Assembly (NCBI RefSeq): GCF_026672255.1
Contig: NZ_JAPOHA010000004.1
Location: forward strand, 124,001-188,000
Length of the DNA: 64,000 nucleotides
Origin: Caproiciproducens galactitolivorans
Lineage (GTDB): Bacteria > Bacillota > Clostridia > Oscillospirales > Acutalibacteraceae
Direction of reading: 5' to 3'
Of this stretch, positions 49,355 through 58,394 are shown one piece after another. The position numbers and the translations under genes were made by a program. The notes beneath the pieces are model-generated. The model did not search any database. It saw only the letters and a list, made by a program, of their open reading frames with translations, and had not been told where the DNA came from. Within the stretch, counting starts at the first letter, position 1, and each line of letters begins with the position of its first letter.

Positions 49355-51139
49355 TTATTCTTTGGGAAGAATCGCAATGCCCAGCTCCGCAAGCTGCGCC
49401 TCGTCGACATCGGTCGGCGCGCCCGACATCAGTTCTGAAGAGGAAGCAACCTTCGGGAACGCAATCACGTCGCGGATGCTGTCGCAGTCAAGCATCAGCA
49501 TGACCAGACGGTCAAGGCCGAACGCCATGCCGCCGTGCGGCGGCGCGCCGAAGCGGAACGCGTCGATCAGGAAGCCGAAGCGTTTCTGCGCTTCTTCCGG
49601 CGTTAAGCCCAGCGCCTTGAACATGCGCTGCTGCAATTCGGGGTCGTTGATACGGATGGAACCGCCGCCGACCTCGTTGCCGTTGAGCACCATATCGTAT
49701 GCAATCGCGTTCACACTTCCGGGGTCGCTTTCCAGCTTGTCGATATCTTCGACGCACGGGCAGGTAAACGGATGGTGCATAGCCATGAAGCGGTTTTCCT
49801 CCTTGCTGAACTCGAACAGCGGGAAGTCGGTAACCCACAGGAGGCAGGGCTTGCTCTTGTCGATCAGGCCGAAGCGCGCGGCAAGTTCACAGCGCAGCGC
49901 GCCCAGGGAATCAAACACAACCTTGTTTTCGTCGCTGGCAACGATCAGCAGAACGTCGCCGGTTTCCGCCCCAAGCGTTTTGCGCACCGCCGCGGCCTCT
50001 TCGGGCGCGAGGAACTTTTCGTAGGAGGAGGTTTCCCCGTTCGCCGTCAGCCTTGTCCAGGCAAGACCCTTCGCGCCGTAGGACTTGATCCATTCGGTCA
50101 GCTTGTCGATTTCCTTCCGGCTTAGCTTGTCCGCAAGGCCTTTCAGATTGATGCCGCGCACACTGCCGCCGCCGTCGATCGCGCCTTTGAACACGCGGAA
50201 TTCCGTATTTTTCAGGTCGTCGGTGAGGTCAATGAGTTCCAGGCCGAAGCGAAGGTCCGGTTTATCCGAACCGAAACGATGCATGGCCTCGTGCCAGGTC
50301 ATGCGGCGGAACGGCGTCACTAAGTCGATATCGAGTACTTTTTTATAGACAAGTTTCATGAAGCCTTCGGCGATTTCCATCACGTCGTCCGCGTTGACAA
50401 ACGACATTTCGAAGTCGATCTGCGTAAACTCCGGCTGGCGGTCGGCACGCAGGTCTTCGTCGCGGAAACACCGCGCAACCTGCATGTAACGGTCGAAGCC
50501 GGAAAGCATCAGAAGCTGTTTGTAAAGCTGAGGAGATTGCGGAAGGGCAAAAAAGTTTCCGGGGAACATACGGGAAGGAACGAGGTAGTCGCGCGCGCCC
50601 TCCGGGGTGGATTTAATCAAAACCGGGGTTTCGATTTCAACAAACCGGTTGTCGTCAAAATAATCGCGCGCAACCTTGACGATTTTATGCCTGCCGATGA
50701 TCTTATCCTGCACATCGGGGCGGCGCAGGTCGAGATAGCGGTATTTCAGGCGCAGATCCTCTTTTACGTTTGAATCTGCCACGATTTCAAACGGCGGCGT
50801 CTCGCTTTTCGCCAGAACGCGCAGGTCGGCTACTTCTATTTCGATATCGCCGGTCGGAATCTCCGCGTTTTTCGAGGAACGCTCGCGCACGACGCCGGTT
50901 GCTGCCAGAACATACTCGGAGCGTGCGGAAAACGCCTTATCAAAAACAGCGCGGTCGGTCGCGTCGTTGAATGCAAGCTGTAAAATGCCGGTACGGTCGC
51001 GCAGGTCGATAAAAATCAGCTGACCCAAGTCGCGCTGGCGCTGTACCCAGCCGCACACCGTCACGGTCTTGCCGATATCGCTTGCGCGCAGTTCGCCGCA
51101 GTAGTTTGTCCGTTTAATTCCCGTCATGAATTCTGCCAT
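49355..51139 (-). CDS. aspS: Aspartate--tRNA ligase
   Basis: 594 residues, the bacterial length with the GAD insertion domain. The N-terminal OB fold (TVTVCGWVQRQRDLGQLIFI), class II motif 2 (RYMQVARCFRDEDLRADRQP, then EFTQIDFE) and motif 3 (GGMAFGLDRLVMLML) are clear. Whether it is discriminating or also charges tRNA-Asn cannot be decided by eye. It follows hisS after a 536-bp gap that contains an inverted repeat element; the usual clostridial hisS-aspS operon is otherwise contiguous. Confidence 0.96.
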   Translation of the reverse strand: MAEFMTGIKRTNYCGELRASDIGKTVTVCGWVQRQRDLGQLIFIDLRDRTGILQLAFNDATDRAVFDKAFSARSEYVLAATGVVRERSSKNAEIPTGDIEIEVADLRVLAKSETPPFEIVADSNVKEDLRLKYRYLDLRRPDVQDKIIGRHKIVKVARDYFDDNRFVEIETPVLIKSTPEGARDYLVPSRMFPGNFFALPQSPQLYKQLLMLSGFDRYMQVARCFRDEDLRADRQPEFTQIDFEMSFVNADDVMEIAEGFMKLVYKKVLDIDLVTPFRRMTWHEAMHRFGSDKPDLRFGLELIDLTDDLKNTEFRVFKGAIDGGGSVRGINLKGLADKLSRKEIDKLTEWIKSYGAKGLAWTRLTANGETSSYEKFLAPEEAAAVRKTLGAETGDVLLIVASDENKVVFDSLGALRCELAARFGLIDKSKPCLLWVTDFPLFEFSKEENRFMAMHHPFTCPCVEDIDKLESDPGSVNAIAYDMVLNGNEVGGGSIRINDPELQQRMFKALGLTPEEAQKRFGFLIDAFRFGAPPHGGMAFGLDRLVMLMLDCDSIRDVIAFPKVASSSELMSGAPTDVDEAQLAELGIAILPKE

Positions 51140-51675
51140 AAATTAGCCTCCAAAGTTAAATATAATGATGTTTTTGACAAGCCGAACCTATCCTTTGGTT
51201 CTTAATATTGAATTACAGTAATAATTTAGTCTGCCCTCAGGCCGGGCAGGGCAGTCTGAGCCTGCACGCAAATTCGCACGCAATTAAGATTGGTGTGTAT
51301 CTGGGCGAAGAGCAGGTTTTTTATCTTTTAGAAAAGCCAAAGTCGTGAATGCCGTAGGCATGTAAGACGCTGTGCGTCCGTCCGAAAGTAGGCAAAGGAC
51401 GAGCAGGGGGCTTTTAAATCCCGGCGAGAGGGGTCCATAAAAGCCCCCTGCACCCCGAGGTATCCCCAAAGGGCCTTTCGGGTACACGCCATTCTATGTG
51501 GTTTTCATTGACGTTCCTCCGCGGCAGCTTTGAGAAAAAGGTACCTTATTATAAAACGTGCGTGCAGGCTCAGCCTGCCCCACATGTGGTTTTCATTGAC
51601 GAAAGCCTTCGCATTCCGTTGGAGGAGCGTTGCACCGCAACGCGGGGGAAACGGCCTAAAAGGGCACTGTGTGCC
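51140..51675. repeat. Repeat-filled gap between hisS and aspS
   Basis: 51378-51582 is the reverse complement of the last unit and flank of the tandem array at 60.9-61.6 kb, including CCGCGGCAGC, GTGGTTTTCATTGACGTTCC and AGGCTCAGCCTGC. The motif ATGTGGTTTTCATTGACG occurs twice, at about 51496 and 51585. 51605-51676 is a direct relative of 61860-61925 (TTCCGTTGGAGGAGC...CGCGGGGGAAA...ACTGTGTG). Frames reading through here are not genes. Confidence 0.75.
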
Positions 51676-52968
51676 CTAAAAAGCGATGTCGTCCTCGTCC
51701 TTTGTTTGCAGGATGACAAACTGTTCCACGAAATCCTTGCTCAGGTCAACTTTCGATTTTTCGCCGGTCTTCATGTTTTTAACAATCGCTTTTTTGGTTT
51801 CCAGTTCGTTGTCGCCCAGCACCAGCATGTATTTTGCGCCGATTTTGTCGGCGTATTTCATCTGTGCTTTCAACGCGCGGTCATTTATATCGCAGGACGC
51901 AATAATGGAATACTCCTGAAGGCTGTGCGAAAGCTTAAATGCTTCCGTCTTTGCCGCGTCGCCCAGCGCCGCGATAAAGATATCGCAGGTTTCGGGTTCG
52001 GGAAATTCGATTTCCTGCTTGTCCATAATCATCAGCAGGCGCTCCATGCCAAGGCCGAAGCCCAGCGCGGGCATGTGCTGGCCGCCCATTTCTTCCACCA
52101 GTCCGTCGTAGCGCCCGCCGCCGCAGACCGTGCTCTGCGCGCCGAGGTCGTTGGAAACGAACTCGAACACCGTATTGGTGTAGTAATCCAGTCCGCGCAC
52201 GATGGACGGATTCACGTTGTATTCGATCTTTACCGCGTCCAGATAGCCTTTCACGCTTTCAAAATGCGCCTTGCAGTCGTCGCAGAGATAGTCGAGCATA
52301 CGGGGCGCGCCCTCGGTGATCTTCGAGCAGACCGGGCTTTTGCAGTCCAGAATCCGCATGGGGTTGCGCTCGAGCCTGCCAAGGCAGGTATCGCAGAGCT
52401 GATCCTTATACCCGCTGAAATAAGCCCTGAGCGCCTCGTGGTATTTGGCGCGGCAGGTGGGACAGCCGATGGAATTGATCTCCAACTTTAAATTGCGAAC
52501 GCCGAGGCGGTCGAAAATACTTTTCGCAATGCCGATCAGCTCCGCGTCGGCCATTGGCGAAGGAGCGCCCAGCATTTCCAGCCCGAACTGGTGAAACTCG
52601 CGCTGGCGTCCCGCCTGTGTGTTTTCATAGCGATAGCAGGAAGTGAAATAATACAGCTTCTGCGGCAGGCCCTCGTTGTAAAGGCCATGTTCCAGAACGG
52701 CGCGCACCGCCCCGGCCGTGCCTTCCGGGCGAAGGGTAATGGAGCGATCGCCCTTGTCGTTAAAAGTGTACATTTCCTTTTGAACCACGTCGGTCGTTTC
52801 GCCCACCGAACGCTGAAACAGGCGGGTATCCTCGAAAACCGGCGTGCGGATTTCGCCGAAGCCGTGGATTTTCGCCTCGCTGCGCATCACGTCTTCGACA
52901 ACCTGCCATTTCTCCGTCTGAACCGGCAGCAAATCCTGTGTTCCCTTTTGTGCTTTAATCAGTTCCAT
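51676..52968 (-). CDS. hisS: Histidine--tRNA ligase
   Basis: 430 residues. Class II motif 1 region, motif 2 LYYFTSCYRYENTQAGRQRE followed by FHQFGLEMLG, the histidine loops GLDYYTNTVFEF and the motif 3 GFGLGMERLLMIM are all present, then the anticodon domain. RBS AAGGAGAAACGCT precedes the ATG. A T-box leader lies between it and mgsA. A small hairpin (GGGCAC/GTGCCC, 51662-51676) overlaps its stop. Confidence 0.96.
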   Translation of the reverse strand: MELIKAQKGTQDLLPVQTEKWQVVEDVMRSEAKIHGFGEIRTPVFEDTRLFQRSVGETTDVVQKEMYTFNDKGDRSITLRPEGTAGAVRAVLEHGLYNEGLPQKLYYFTSCYRYENTQAGRQREFHQFGLEMLGAPSPMADAELIGIAKSIFDRLGVRNLKLEINSIGCPTCRAKYHEALRAYFSGYKDQLCDTCLGRLERNPMRILDCKSPVCSKITEGAPRMLDYLCDDCKAHFESVKGYLDAVKIEYNVNPSIVRGLDYYTNTVFEFVSNDLGAQSTVCGGGRYDGLVEEMGGQHMPALGFGLGMERLLMIMDKQEIEFPEPETCDIFIAALGDAAKTEAFKLSHSLQEYSIIASCDINDRALKAQMKYADKIGAKYMLVLGDNELETKKAIVKNMKTGEKSKVDLSKDFVEQFVILQTKDEDDIAF

Positions 52969-53084
52969 AGCGTTTCTCCTTGAAAAATAAATTCTTGGCT
53001 TTTGTTTTTCTAATAAAGTTCTTTTCTATTCAACCCCGAGCCCTTCCCGTTTGGGAAGAAAGGGGTGGATTTCCAATAATAGGG

Positions 53085-53310
53085 TGTAAAAAAACACAAA
53101 AACCCCCGTCCCACAAAGGGACGAGGGAAATCCTCGCGGTGCCACCCTTTTTCAAGGGCCGAAGCCCTCCTCAAAAAATCCCCGGTAACGCGGGGAACGC
53201 CGGCTCGCGGATGTCTTCGCCGAAAGCGCCGATGCAGGCGCGCTTACAGTCACGACGCGCCCTCCCTTTGCCGGTCTTTCAGGTACTCTTTCCGTTCATT
53301 GCCTTTCTTT
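53085..53310 (-). ncRNA. T-box leader of hisS-aspS
   Basis: Read on the minus strand, AAAGGGTGGCACCGCGAGGA (53150-53131) is the conserved T-box antiterminator sequence. It is followed by a terminator (CCTCGTCCC 53126-53118, GGGACGGGG 53112-53104, then TTTTTGTGTTTTTTT). Upstream AAAGAGTACC and a GC-rich stem I fit the class. In the 3' side of stem I, GACAT (53215-53211) offers Asp GAC overlapping His CAT. The UGGC of the antiterminator would pair with a tRNA ending GCCA, as tRNA-Asp does. The leader begins right after the mgsA stop. Confidence 0.88.
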
Positions 53311-53715
53311 TTATGCTTTCGGGTTCAAAATATTGCGCCAATCCAAATCACCGCGCTCCAAACCGTGAATCAGCACCTCGGCGGTCGCGATGTTCGTGGC
53401 AACCGGAATATTGTGCATGTCGCAGAGCCGCAGAAGATTCATATCGTTCGGCTCGTGCGGTTTGGGGTTCAGCGGGTCGCGGAAAAACAGAAGCAGGTCA
53501 ACCTCGTTGCAGGCGATCCGCGCGGCAATCTGCTGGTCACCGCCCTGGGAACCGCCCAGAAAGCGCTGGATTTCCAGCCCAGTCGCTTCCGATACCATCT
53601 TGCCCGTTGTACCCGTAGCACACAGGTAATGCCGGCTTAAAACGCCGCAGTATGCGATACAGAACTGAACCATCAATTCCTTTTTGGCATCATGAGCAAT
53701 TAATGCGATATTCAT
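53311..53715 (-). CDS. mgsA: Methylglyoxal synthase
   Basis: 134 residues. [54 protein letters not shown] (phosphate site), [18 protein letters not shown] (catalytic Asp) and [14 protein letters not shown] are family hallmarks. It converts dihydroxyacetone phosphate to methylglyoxal. ATG 53715 follows AGGAGGA; the longer frame overlaps minD. It follows minD by 31 nt and abuts the hisS leader. Confidence 0.95.
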   Translation of the reverse strand: MNIALIAHDAKKELMVQFCIAYCGVLSRHYLCATGTTGKMVSEATGLEIQRFLGGSQGGDQQIAARIACNEVDLLLFFRDPLNPKPHEPNDMNLLRLCDMHNIPVATNIATAEVLIHGLERGDLDWRNILNPKA

Positions 53716-53746
53716 ACTATACTTCCTCCTATATAAGGAATATGCG

Positions 53747-54493
53747 TTAAAATTTTTGCAGCGAGGCAAGGGGCACGTGTTCGCCCTCCAGCCTTGCGGC
53801 AAGCCGGCCCAAAGCCATTGCGCCGAACGACTTCGGCGAGGCCGGTACACTGTTTGCGGCAGCCGCCGCCAGAAGCGCATCCTCCGGAACAACGGCAATC
53901 AGCCGAATTCCGGCAGCGTCAATAACAGAATCCAGATCCGGATAAACATTCTGCGTACGGAAGTTCCGGCTGCTGAACCGGTTGATAATCAGCCGCTGCT
54001 GCCGTACCCCGTACTCCTCCAGAAGCGTACGCGCCTTCTTCGCGCCGTTCAGGCAAACCGGGTCGGGGGTGGAAACAACCAGCGCACGCTTCGCCGCGGC
54101 GATCGCGCTCTGGAATCCTCCGCCGACACCCGCTGGGCAGTCGATCAGCACATGGTCGTAATATCTGCCAAGCACGGAAAGAAGCTGTTTCATAATGTCG
54201 GGACTGATTAAATCGTCTTCCGTTGCGGGAGCGGGCATCAAAAACAGTCCTTCGGAAAAAGGACAGGAGTAAACCGCCTTCAGTGGTTCCACGCGGCCGG
54301 AAACCACATCCGCAATATCGAAAACTTTCTGCTCTTCAACACCGAGCATATGGTCAAGGCAGCCAAGGCCCGCGTCCCCGTCGATCAGCAGGACGCGCCT
54401 GCCCCTTTTCGACAAGGCAAAACCCAGGCCGGATGTTAAAGTGGACTTTCCCACACCGCCTTTTCCGGACGTAATTACGGTAATAGCACCCAT
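53747..54493 (-). CDS. minD: MinD/ParA-type P-loop ATPase
   Basis: 248 residues. Deviant Walker [31 protein letters not shown], the switch [19 protein letters not shown] and [16 protein letters not shown] identify the MinD group. MinD sits on the membrane and positions MinC. Here no minC or minE gene is adjacent, and the C-terminus ([11 protein letters not shown]) does not show the usual basic amphipathic membrane helix, so it may have a different role. It has its own promoter (54511-54539) and lies in the classic mreBCD-mrdA neighbourhood. Confidence 0.85.
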   Translation of the reverse strand: MGAITVITSGKGGVGKSTLTSGLGFALSKRGRRVLLIDGDAGLGCLDHMLGVEEQKVFDIADVVSGRVEPLKAVYSCPFSEGLFLMPAPATEDDLISPDIMKQLLSVLGRYYDHVLIDCPAGVGGGFQSAIAAAKRALVVSTPDPVCLNGAKKARTLLEEYGVRQQRLIINRFSSRNFRTQNVYPDLDSVIDAAGIRLIAVVPEDALLAAAAANSVPASPKSFGAMALGRLAARLEGEHVPLASLQKF

Positions 54494-54510
54494 TTCATGA
54501 CCTCATTCTC

Positions 54511-54539
54511 ATACTACCACAAATTTTCAAGGTAGTCAA
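54511..54539 (-). promoter_or_regulatory. Promoter of minD-mgsA
   Basis: Minus strand TTGACT (54539-54534), 17 nt, TAGTAT (54516-54511), only about 20 nt before the start codon. The 245-bp gap back to mrdA has no gene. Confidence 0.7.
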
Positions 54540-54738
54540 AGCGTTTTTCTTGTAATAATTGACCAAATTTAAAAAGTTTATAAATTCTTAACAATTCCTG
54601 TTTTTGGATGGAAACACCGGTTTTCCGGCGATATACAAACAGCCGGGGGGAATTTTTGTCCGGCAGGTCAAACGCGCTCGCATCCTGCCGCATTCGGAAT
54701 ATCCCGAACGCTGTCCAAAATAAACCGTGTTCCTTCTA

Positions 54739-56862
54739 TTAATGTGACGCGGAAGAGGCGGAGCCGGAAGACGCGCCCGACGCCGCCGAAGAAGCGGACG
54801 GCATCACGATATTCCCTTTATCATCCACGGTTTTTCCGTAGAAGTAAGCGTCCAGAACATCCTTTGCAACGGAGTTCGCGTACAGGCCGGTCGCGCCGTG
54901 CTCCAAAACAACCGCGACGGCAATTTCCGGGTTGTCAAACGGCGCATACGCGATAAACGTAACGTTATCCGAATGGGGGGTCTGCACCGCCGTACCGGTT
55001 TTCGCGGCCAGCGGGATTCCGTAATTTTTAAACATGCTGCTGGCCGTACCGTCGGTTGCAACGCTGCGCATTGCCTGCTGCACGTAGGTGAGGTACGACG
55101 GGGAAACCCCGATATTATCCACTTCCTGCGGCTGGGTCTGCGATATCACGTTTTTTTGGGTGTAATCGGTCACTTTGCTGACCAGATGGGTTTTGAGCCG
55201 AACGCCGTTGTTCGCAATGGTCGCGGTATAGGCCGCAAGCTGGAGCGGGGTGAACTGGTTGTCGCTCTGTCCCACCGCGGCTTCAACGGTATCGGCGTCC
55301 CACCAGGAACCGCCCGAAGCGGCGCGCTCCTCGCGGCCGGCGAGGATACCGGCGTTTTCGCTCAGTTCAATCCCGGTTTTTACGCCGAGCCCGAAATGTT
55401 TCGCGTAAAGGTTCATATTCGTAATTCCCAGCCGGTATCCCACTTCGTAGAAGAAGGAGTTGCTGGATTTTTCAATGGCGTAATCCATGGTGATCATTCC
55501 GTAATTGCCGATACTTCCCAGGAGAAGGCCGGTGTCCGCAAAACGCCGGTAAACGCTGTTTCCTTCCAGCCGGGTGGAGGTGGTAACCGCGCCCTCCTGC
55601 AAAGCCGCCAGCGCGACATAGGGCTTTACAACAGAGCCGGGGGTAAACACGCCGTTGAAGGCGCGGTTGATCAGCGGCTTTGTTTTATCCTGAATCAGCG
55701 AGGTATAGTAGTTCGTATCATTCAGGTATTCCGTCAGGTCATAGGAAGGATAGGTGGAAGCGGCAAGCACGGAAAAGTCCTTGACCCGCAGCACGACCGC
55801 GGCGCCCGCCACGCAGTCTTCGCCGTGCGCGCTGGACGAACCCTTGTAATGCTGGGCGCAAAGCTTCAGGCCGTTGGCGCGCGCAGCCTCCACATTCTTT
55901 GCAAGCGAAGCGTTCAGCACCTTCTGAATCCGGCTGTCGATGGTTAAAACCACGGAGTTGCCCGAAACAGGCGCCGTTTTCACGGTTTCGGCCGCCAGCG
56001 AGCCCGAACCGGTGGTTTCCACCTGCTTTTCACCGGATTTTCCGCGGAGCATGCTTTCAAACGCCTGCTCAATACCGCTTTTTCCAAGCCGGTCGTTCAG
56101 CGCGTAGCCCTTGCTGTGCAGTTTGTCGTATTCCTCCGGTGAAATCGCGCCGATGGTTCCGATAATATGCGGCGCAAGGCTTCCGTCCGGATACTGCCGC
56201 ACCGTCGTGACCTTTGCCGTCGCGCCGGGCAGCTGCGAAGAATTCTCGCTGATGATTCCGACCGTATCGCGGCTGACGTCGGGCGCGAAGGTATACGGCG
56301 CGGAAATGCCGAAAGCGGACTTCGTCATATTATAGCGGACGGAAATAATATTGCGCGTGTCCGCCGGGGAATACCCGTTCACTTCATACCGTTTTATCAT
56401 TTCCGCCATGCATTCGTCGGCCGTGGCGTAGGAGTTCATATTCAGAAAATCCTTGGATTTCATCGTGGCGATTTCTTTATCCTCGCCCGGGATAAATTCA
56501 TATTTCCCCTGCGCGTTAAGCCGGATGGGCAGAATATCCGTCCATTTTTCATTGCGCTGGGAAAGAAGATGAATCAATTGGTATATGGTCTTGTTCTGCG
56601 TCTTGGTAGGCATGTACGCCTTATCGAAAACAATGGCATAGCCCGTTTTGTTTACAGCCAGCCCGACGCCGTTCACATCGACGATTTCGCCGCGCGCCGC
56701 GTCCATAACAACCGTTGAAGAGGTGGACCGATTTGCCGTTTCCAGAAAAGAGGCGCCTTTTAAAATCTGCCAGTCAACAAGGCGCAGCGTATAAACGGCC
56801 ATAACGACGAAGACGATTGCTCCGCAGACAATGGCACGCGAATATTCTTTTAATTTCTCCAT
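54739..56862 (-). CDS. mrdA: Penicillin-binding protein 2 (class B transpeptidase)
   Basis: 707 residues. One N-terminal membrane segment (AIVCGAIVFVVMAVYTLRLV), a pedestal domain and the transpeptidase with TPGSVVKP (SxxK), SSNSFF (SxN) and AAKTGTAVQ (KTG) are present. It cross-links peptidoglycan in the elongasome with MreBCD and RodA. The C-terminus ends in a Ser/Ala/Gly-rich tail of about 20 residues that looks dispensable. It follows mreD by 27 nt. No rodA gene is adjacent. Confidence 0.93.
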   Translation of the reverse strand: MEKLKEYSRAIVCGAIVFVVMAVYTLRLVDWQILKGASFLETANRSTSSTVVMDAARGEIVDVNGVGLAVNKTGYAIVFDKAYMPTKTQNKTIYQLIHLLSQRNEKWTDILPIRLNAQGKYEFIPGEDKEIATMKSKDFLNMNSYATADECMAEMIKRYEVNGYSPADTRNIISVRYNMTKSAFGISAPYTFAPDVSRDTVGIISENSSQLPGATAKVTTVRQYPDGSLAPHIIGTIGAISPEEYDKLHSKGYALNDRLGKSGIEQAFESMLRGKSGEKQVETTGSGSLAAETVKTAPVSGNSVVLTIDSRIQKVLNASLAKNVEAARANGLKLCAQHYKGSSSAHGEDCVAGAAVVLRVKDFSVLAASTYPSYDLTEYLNDTNYYTSLIQDKTKPLINRAFNGVFTPGSVVKPYVALAALQEGAVTTSTRLEGNSVYRRFADTGLLLGSIGNYGMITMDYAIEKSSNSFFYEVGYRLGITNMNLYAKHFGLGVKTGIELSENAGILAGREERAASGGSWWDADTVEAAVGQSDNQFTPLQLAAYTATIANNGVRLKTHLVSKVTDYTQKNVISQTQPQEVDNIGVSPSYLTYVQQAMRSVATDGTASSMFKNYGIPLAAKTGTAVQTPHSDNVTFIAYAPFDNPEIAVAVVLEHGATGLYANSVAKDVLDAYFYGKTVDDKGNIVMPSASSAASGASSGSASSASH

Positions 56863-56889
56863 GGCGAAACCTCCTTTTCCATGTACAAA

Positions 56890-57402
56890 TCATTCTTCCT
56901 TTTCGCGGATCTGCATCGCAAGCGCCCGGTTGAAAAAATAGGTGATGGGCATGACTGCAACGGTATAGCAAAAACGCGGGATGTAATGGGCGGTTAAAGC
57001 ATAGGCGGCATAGTCGTAGTTATAGAGCAGGTAGAAAAATACCCAGTGCAGAAAAAGCAGAACCCCTGTTACCACGACCGCGGCAATCATCGAAGTTAAG
57101 AAATTGGTCTGAATCAGATTGGCCGCGAAAAGGCCGATCGCGTAGCAGGTTACGGAAAGCAGAAGCCCGTGGTAGCCCAGCACCGCGCCCCCGCCGAAAT
57201 CGATCAGCAGGCCGCCGAGCAGGCCGAAGCTCATGCTTGCCACCTCGTTTTCAAACATGCTGATGGAAAGGGCCGCGGGGATTAAGAGCACCGGCCTTGC
57301 GCCGAACAGGCTTGGAACAAGCCCGGGCGTTTCCTGTACCATAAACAGTACCAGCAATTCGATTGTATAGGCCAGATAGCGGATGTACTTCATCTTTTGC
57401 AT
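56890..57402 (-). CDS. mreD: Rod shape-determining protein MreD
   Basis: 170 residues, five or six membrane segments (YLAYTIELLVLFMVQE, AASMSFGLLGGLLIDFGGG-like, YAIGLFAANLIQTNFL, VVVTGVLLFLHWVFFYLLYN, IPRFCYTVAVMPITYFF). The pattern GLLxDxxxGxxLGxxGL is typical of MreD. Start codon abuts the mreC stop (57402/57403). Confidence 0.88.
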   Translation of the reverse strand: MQKMKYIRYLAYTIELLVLFMVQETPGLVPSLFGARPVLLIPAALSISMFENEVASMSFGLLGGLLIDFGGGAVLGYHGLLLSVTCYAIGLFAANLIQTNFLTSMIAAVVVTGVLLFLHWVFFYLLYNYDYAAYALTAHYIPRFCYTVAVMPITYFFNRALAMQIREKEE

Positions 57403-58278
57403 TTACTTTCCTCCGGAGGCGGAGGAAGCGGCGGAAAGCGCCTGCCCCTGTCCTTCAAAAGAAGTGATGACCATTACGTCACGCACGCTTTTTACGTCGA
57501 CAAAGGGTTTCACTTCCGCGTAAAGCGATACGTCATATGGATCGTTTTTCAGCGCCGTAACCGTTCCGATCGCAAGGTTGCGCGGATAAACGCCGCCCAG
57601 CCCGCTGGTAACAATGATGTCGCCCGCTTTCACCGTTGTGCCGGCGGCAAGATAGCCGAGCTTTAACAGGCCGCTGTCCGCAAGCTTGATGTCGCTGCCG
57701 ACAACGCCGGAGTCACGGTTCACCTTGTCGATGGCGCTGATTTTGGTGTCCGCGGAAAGAATCGTGGTCACGCGGCTGTAGCTGGCGTTCGCGCTGGAAA
57801 TCCAGCCGACAACGCCGTTTTCGGTAATGACCGGGTCGTTGACGGAAATCCCGGAGGAGGTTCCCTTGTCGATCTGGAAATTGTAAAACAGGTCGTTCGG
57901 GTCGCGGCCGATTACCGCGGCGGAAACCGGCTTAAAGTCCTGATTTTCGCTTTTCAGTTCCAGAAATTTGCGAAGCTGCGCGTTTTCCTGCTGATACGTA
58001 TAGTATTTGATTAATTTCTGATTCAGCTCGGCAACCTGCTTTTTCAGCGCGGCGTTCTCCGCCATCAGGTCGTCGTTGGAACGGGTCGTGGACTGCGCGG
58101 CAACCGTCGCGTTATTCGTTACAACGGTGCTTACCTTCTGCATCGGCGTCGACACAAAGCTGATCAGGTTCGCCGTGAAGGAGCTGTTGTTGCTCGCTGT
58201 AAAAAGCATCAGCCCGAACATAATAAAGATAACGGCGATTAAAATTTTAAAGCTGTTGGAATGGAAATAATCTTTCAA
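57403..58278 (-). CDS. mreC: Cell shape-determining protein MreC
   Basis: 291 residues from TTG 58278, with AAAGGAGG 7 nt upstream; the longer frame would run into the mreB-mreC hairpin. An N-terminal membrane helix (FKILIAVIFIMFGLMLF), a coiled coil (NDDLMAENAALKKQVAELNQ) and the beta domain (AAVIGRDPNDLFYNFQIDKG, GDIIVTSGLGGVYPRNLAIG) are all there. It scaffolds the elongasome outside the membrane. A Ser/Ala-rich tail ends the protein. Confidence 0.93.
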   Translation of the reverse strand: MKDYFHSNSFKILIAVIFIMFGLMLFTASNNSSFTANLISFVSTPMQKVSTVVTNNATVAAQSTTRSNDDLMAENAALKKQVAELNQKLIKYYTYQQENAQLRKFLELKSENQDFKPVSAAVIGRDPNDLFYNFQIDKGTSSGISVNDPVITENGVVGWISSANASYSRVTTILSADTKISAIDKVNRDSGVVGSDIKLADSGLLKLGYLAAGTTVKAGDIIVTSGLGGVYPRNLAIGTVTALKNDPYDVSLYAEVKPFVDVKSVRDVMVITSFEGQGQALSAASSASGGK

Positions 58279-58350
58279 AGCGGCGCCTCCTTTATGATCG
58301 GCCCAACCGCGGGCAGCGGAAAAATCCGGAAAACGCCCGCCTAAAAAGTG

Positions 58351-58379
58351 CAAAAAGCGGAGAGTGGCAACCCTCCGCT
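58351..58379 (-). terminator. Terminator-like hairpin between mreB and mreC
   Basis: 7-bp stem AGCGGAG / CTCCGCT with a 10-nt loop, then TTTTT on the minus strand. It lies 15 nt after the mreB stop and could give partial termination, making more MreB than MreC/D. Confidence 0.65.
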
Positions 58380-58394
58380 GTATTTTCTGAGAAT

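Noticed and set aside
51496-52491. Long plus-strand open frame across the repeat region and opposite hisS
   Set aside because: Its first part lies in repeat DNA and the rest is antisense to hisS; no family resemblance or ribosome site.
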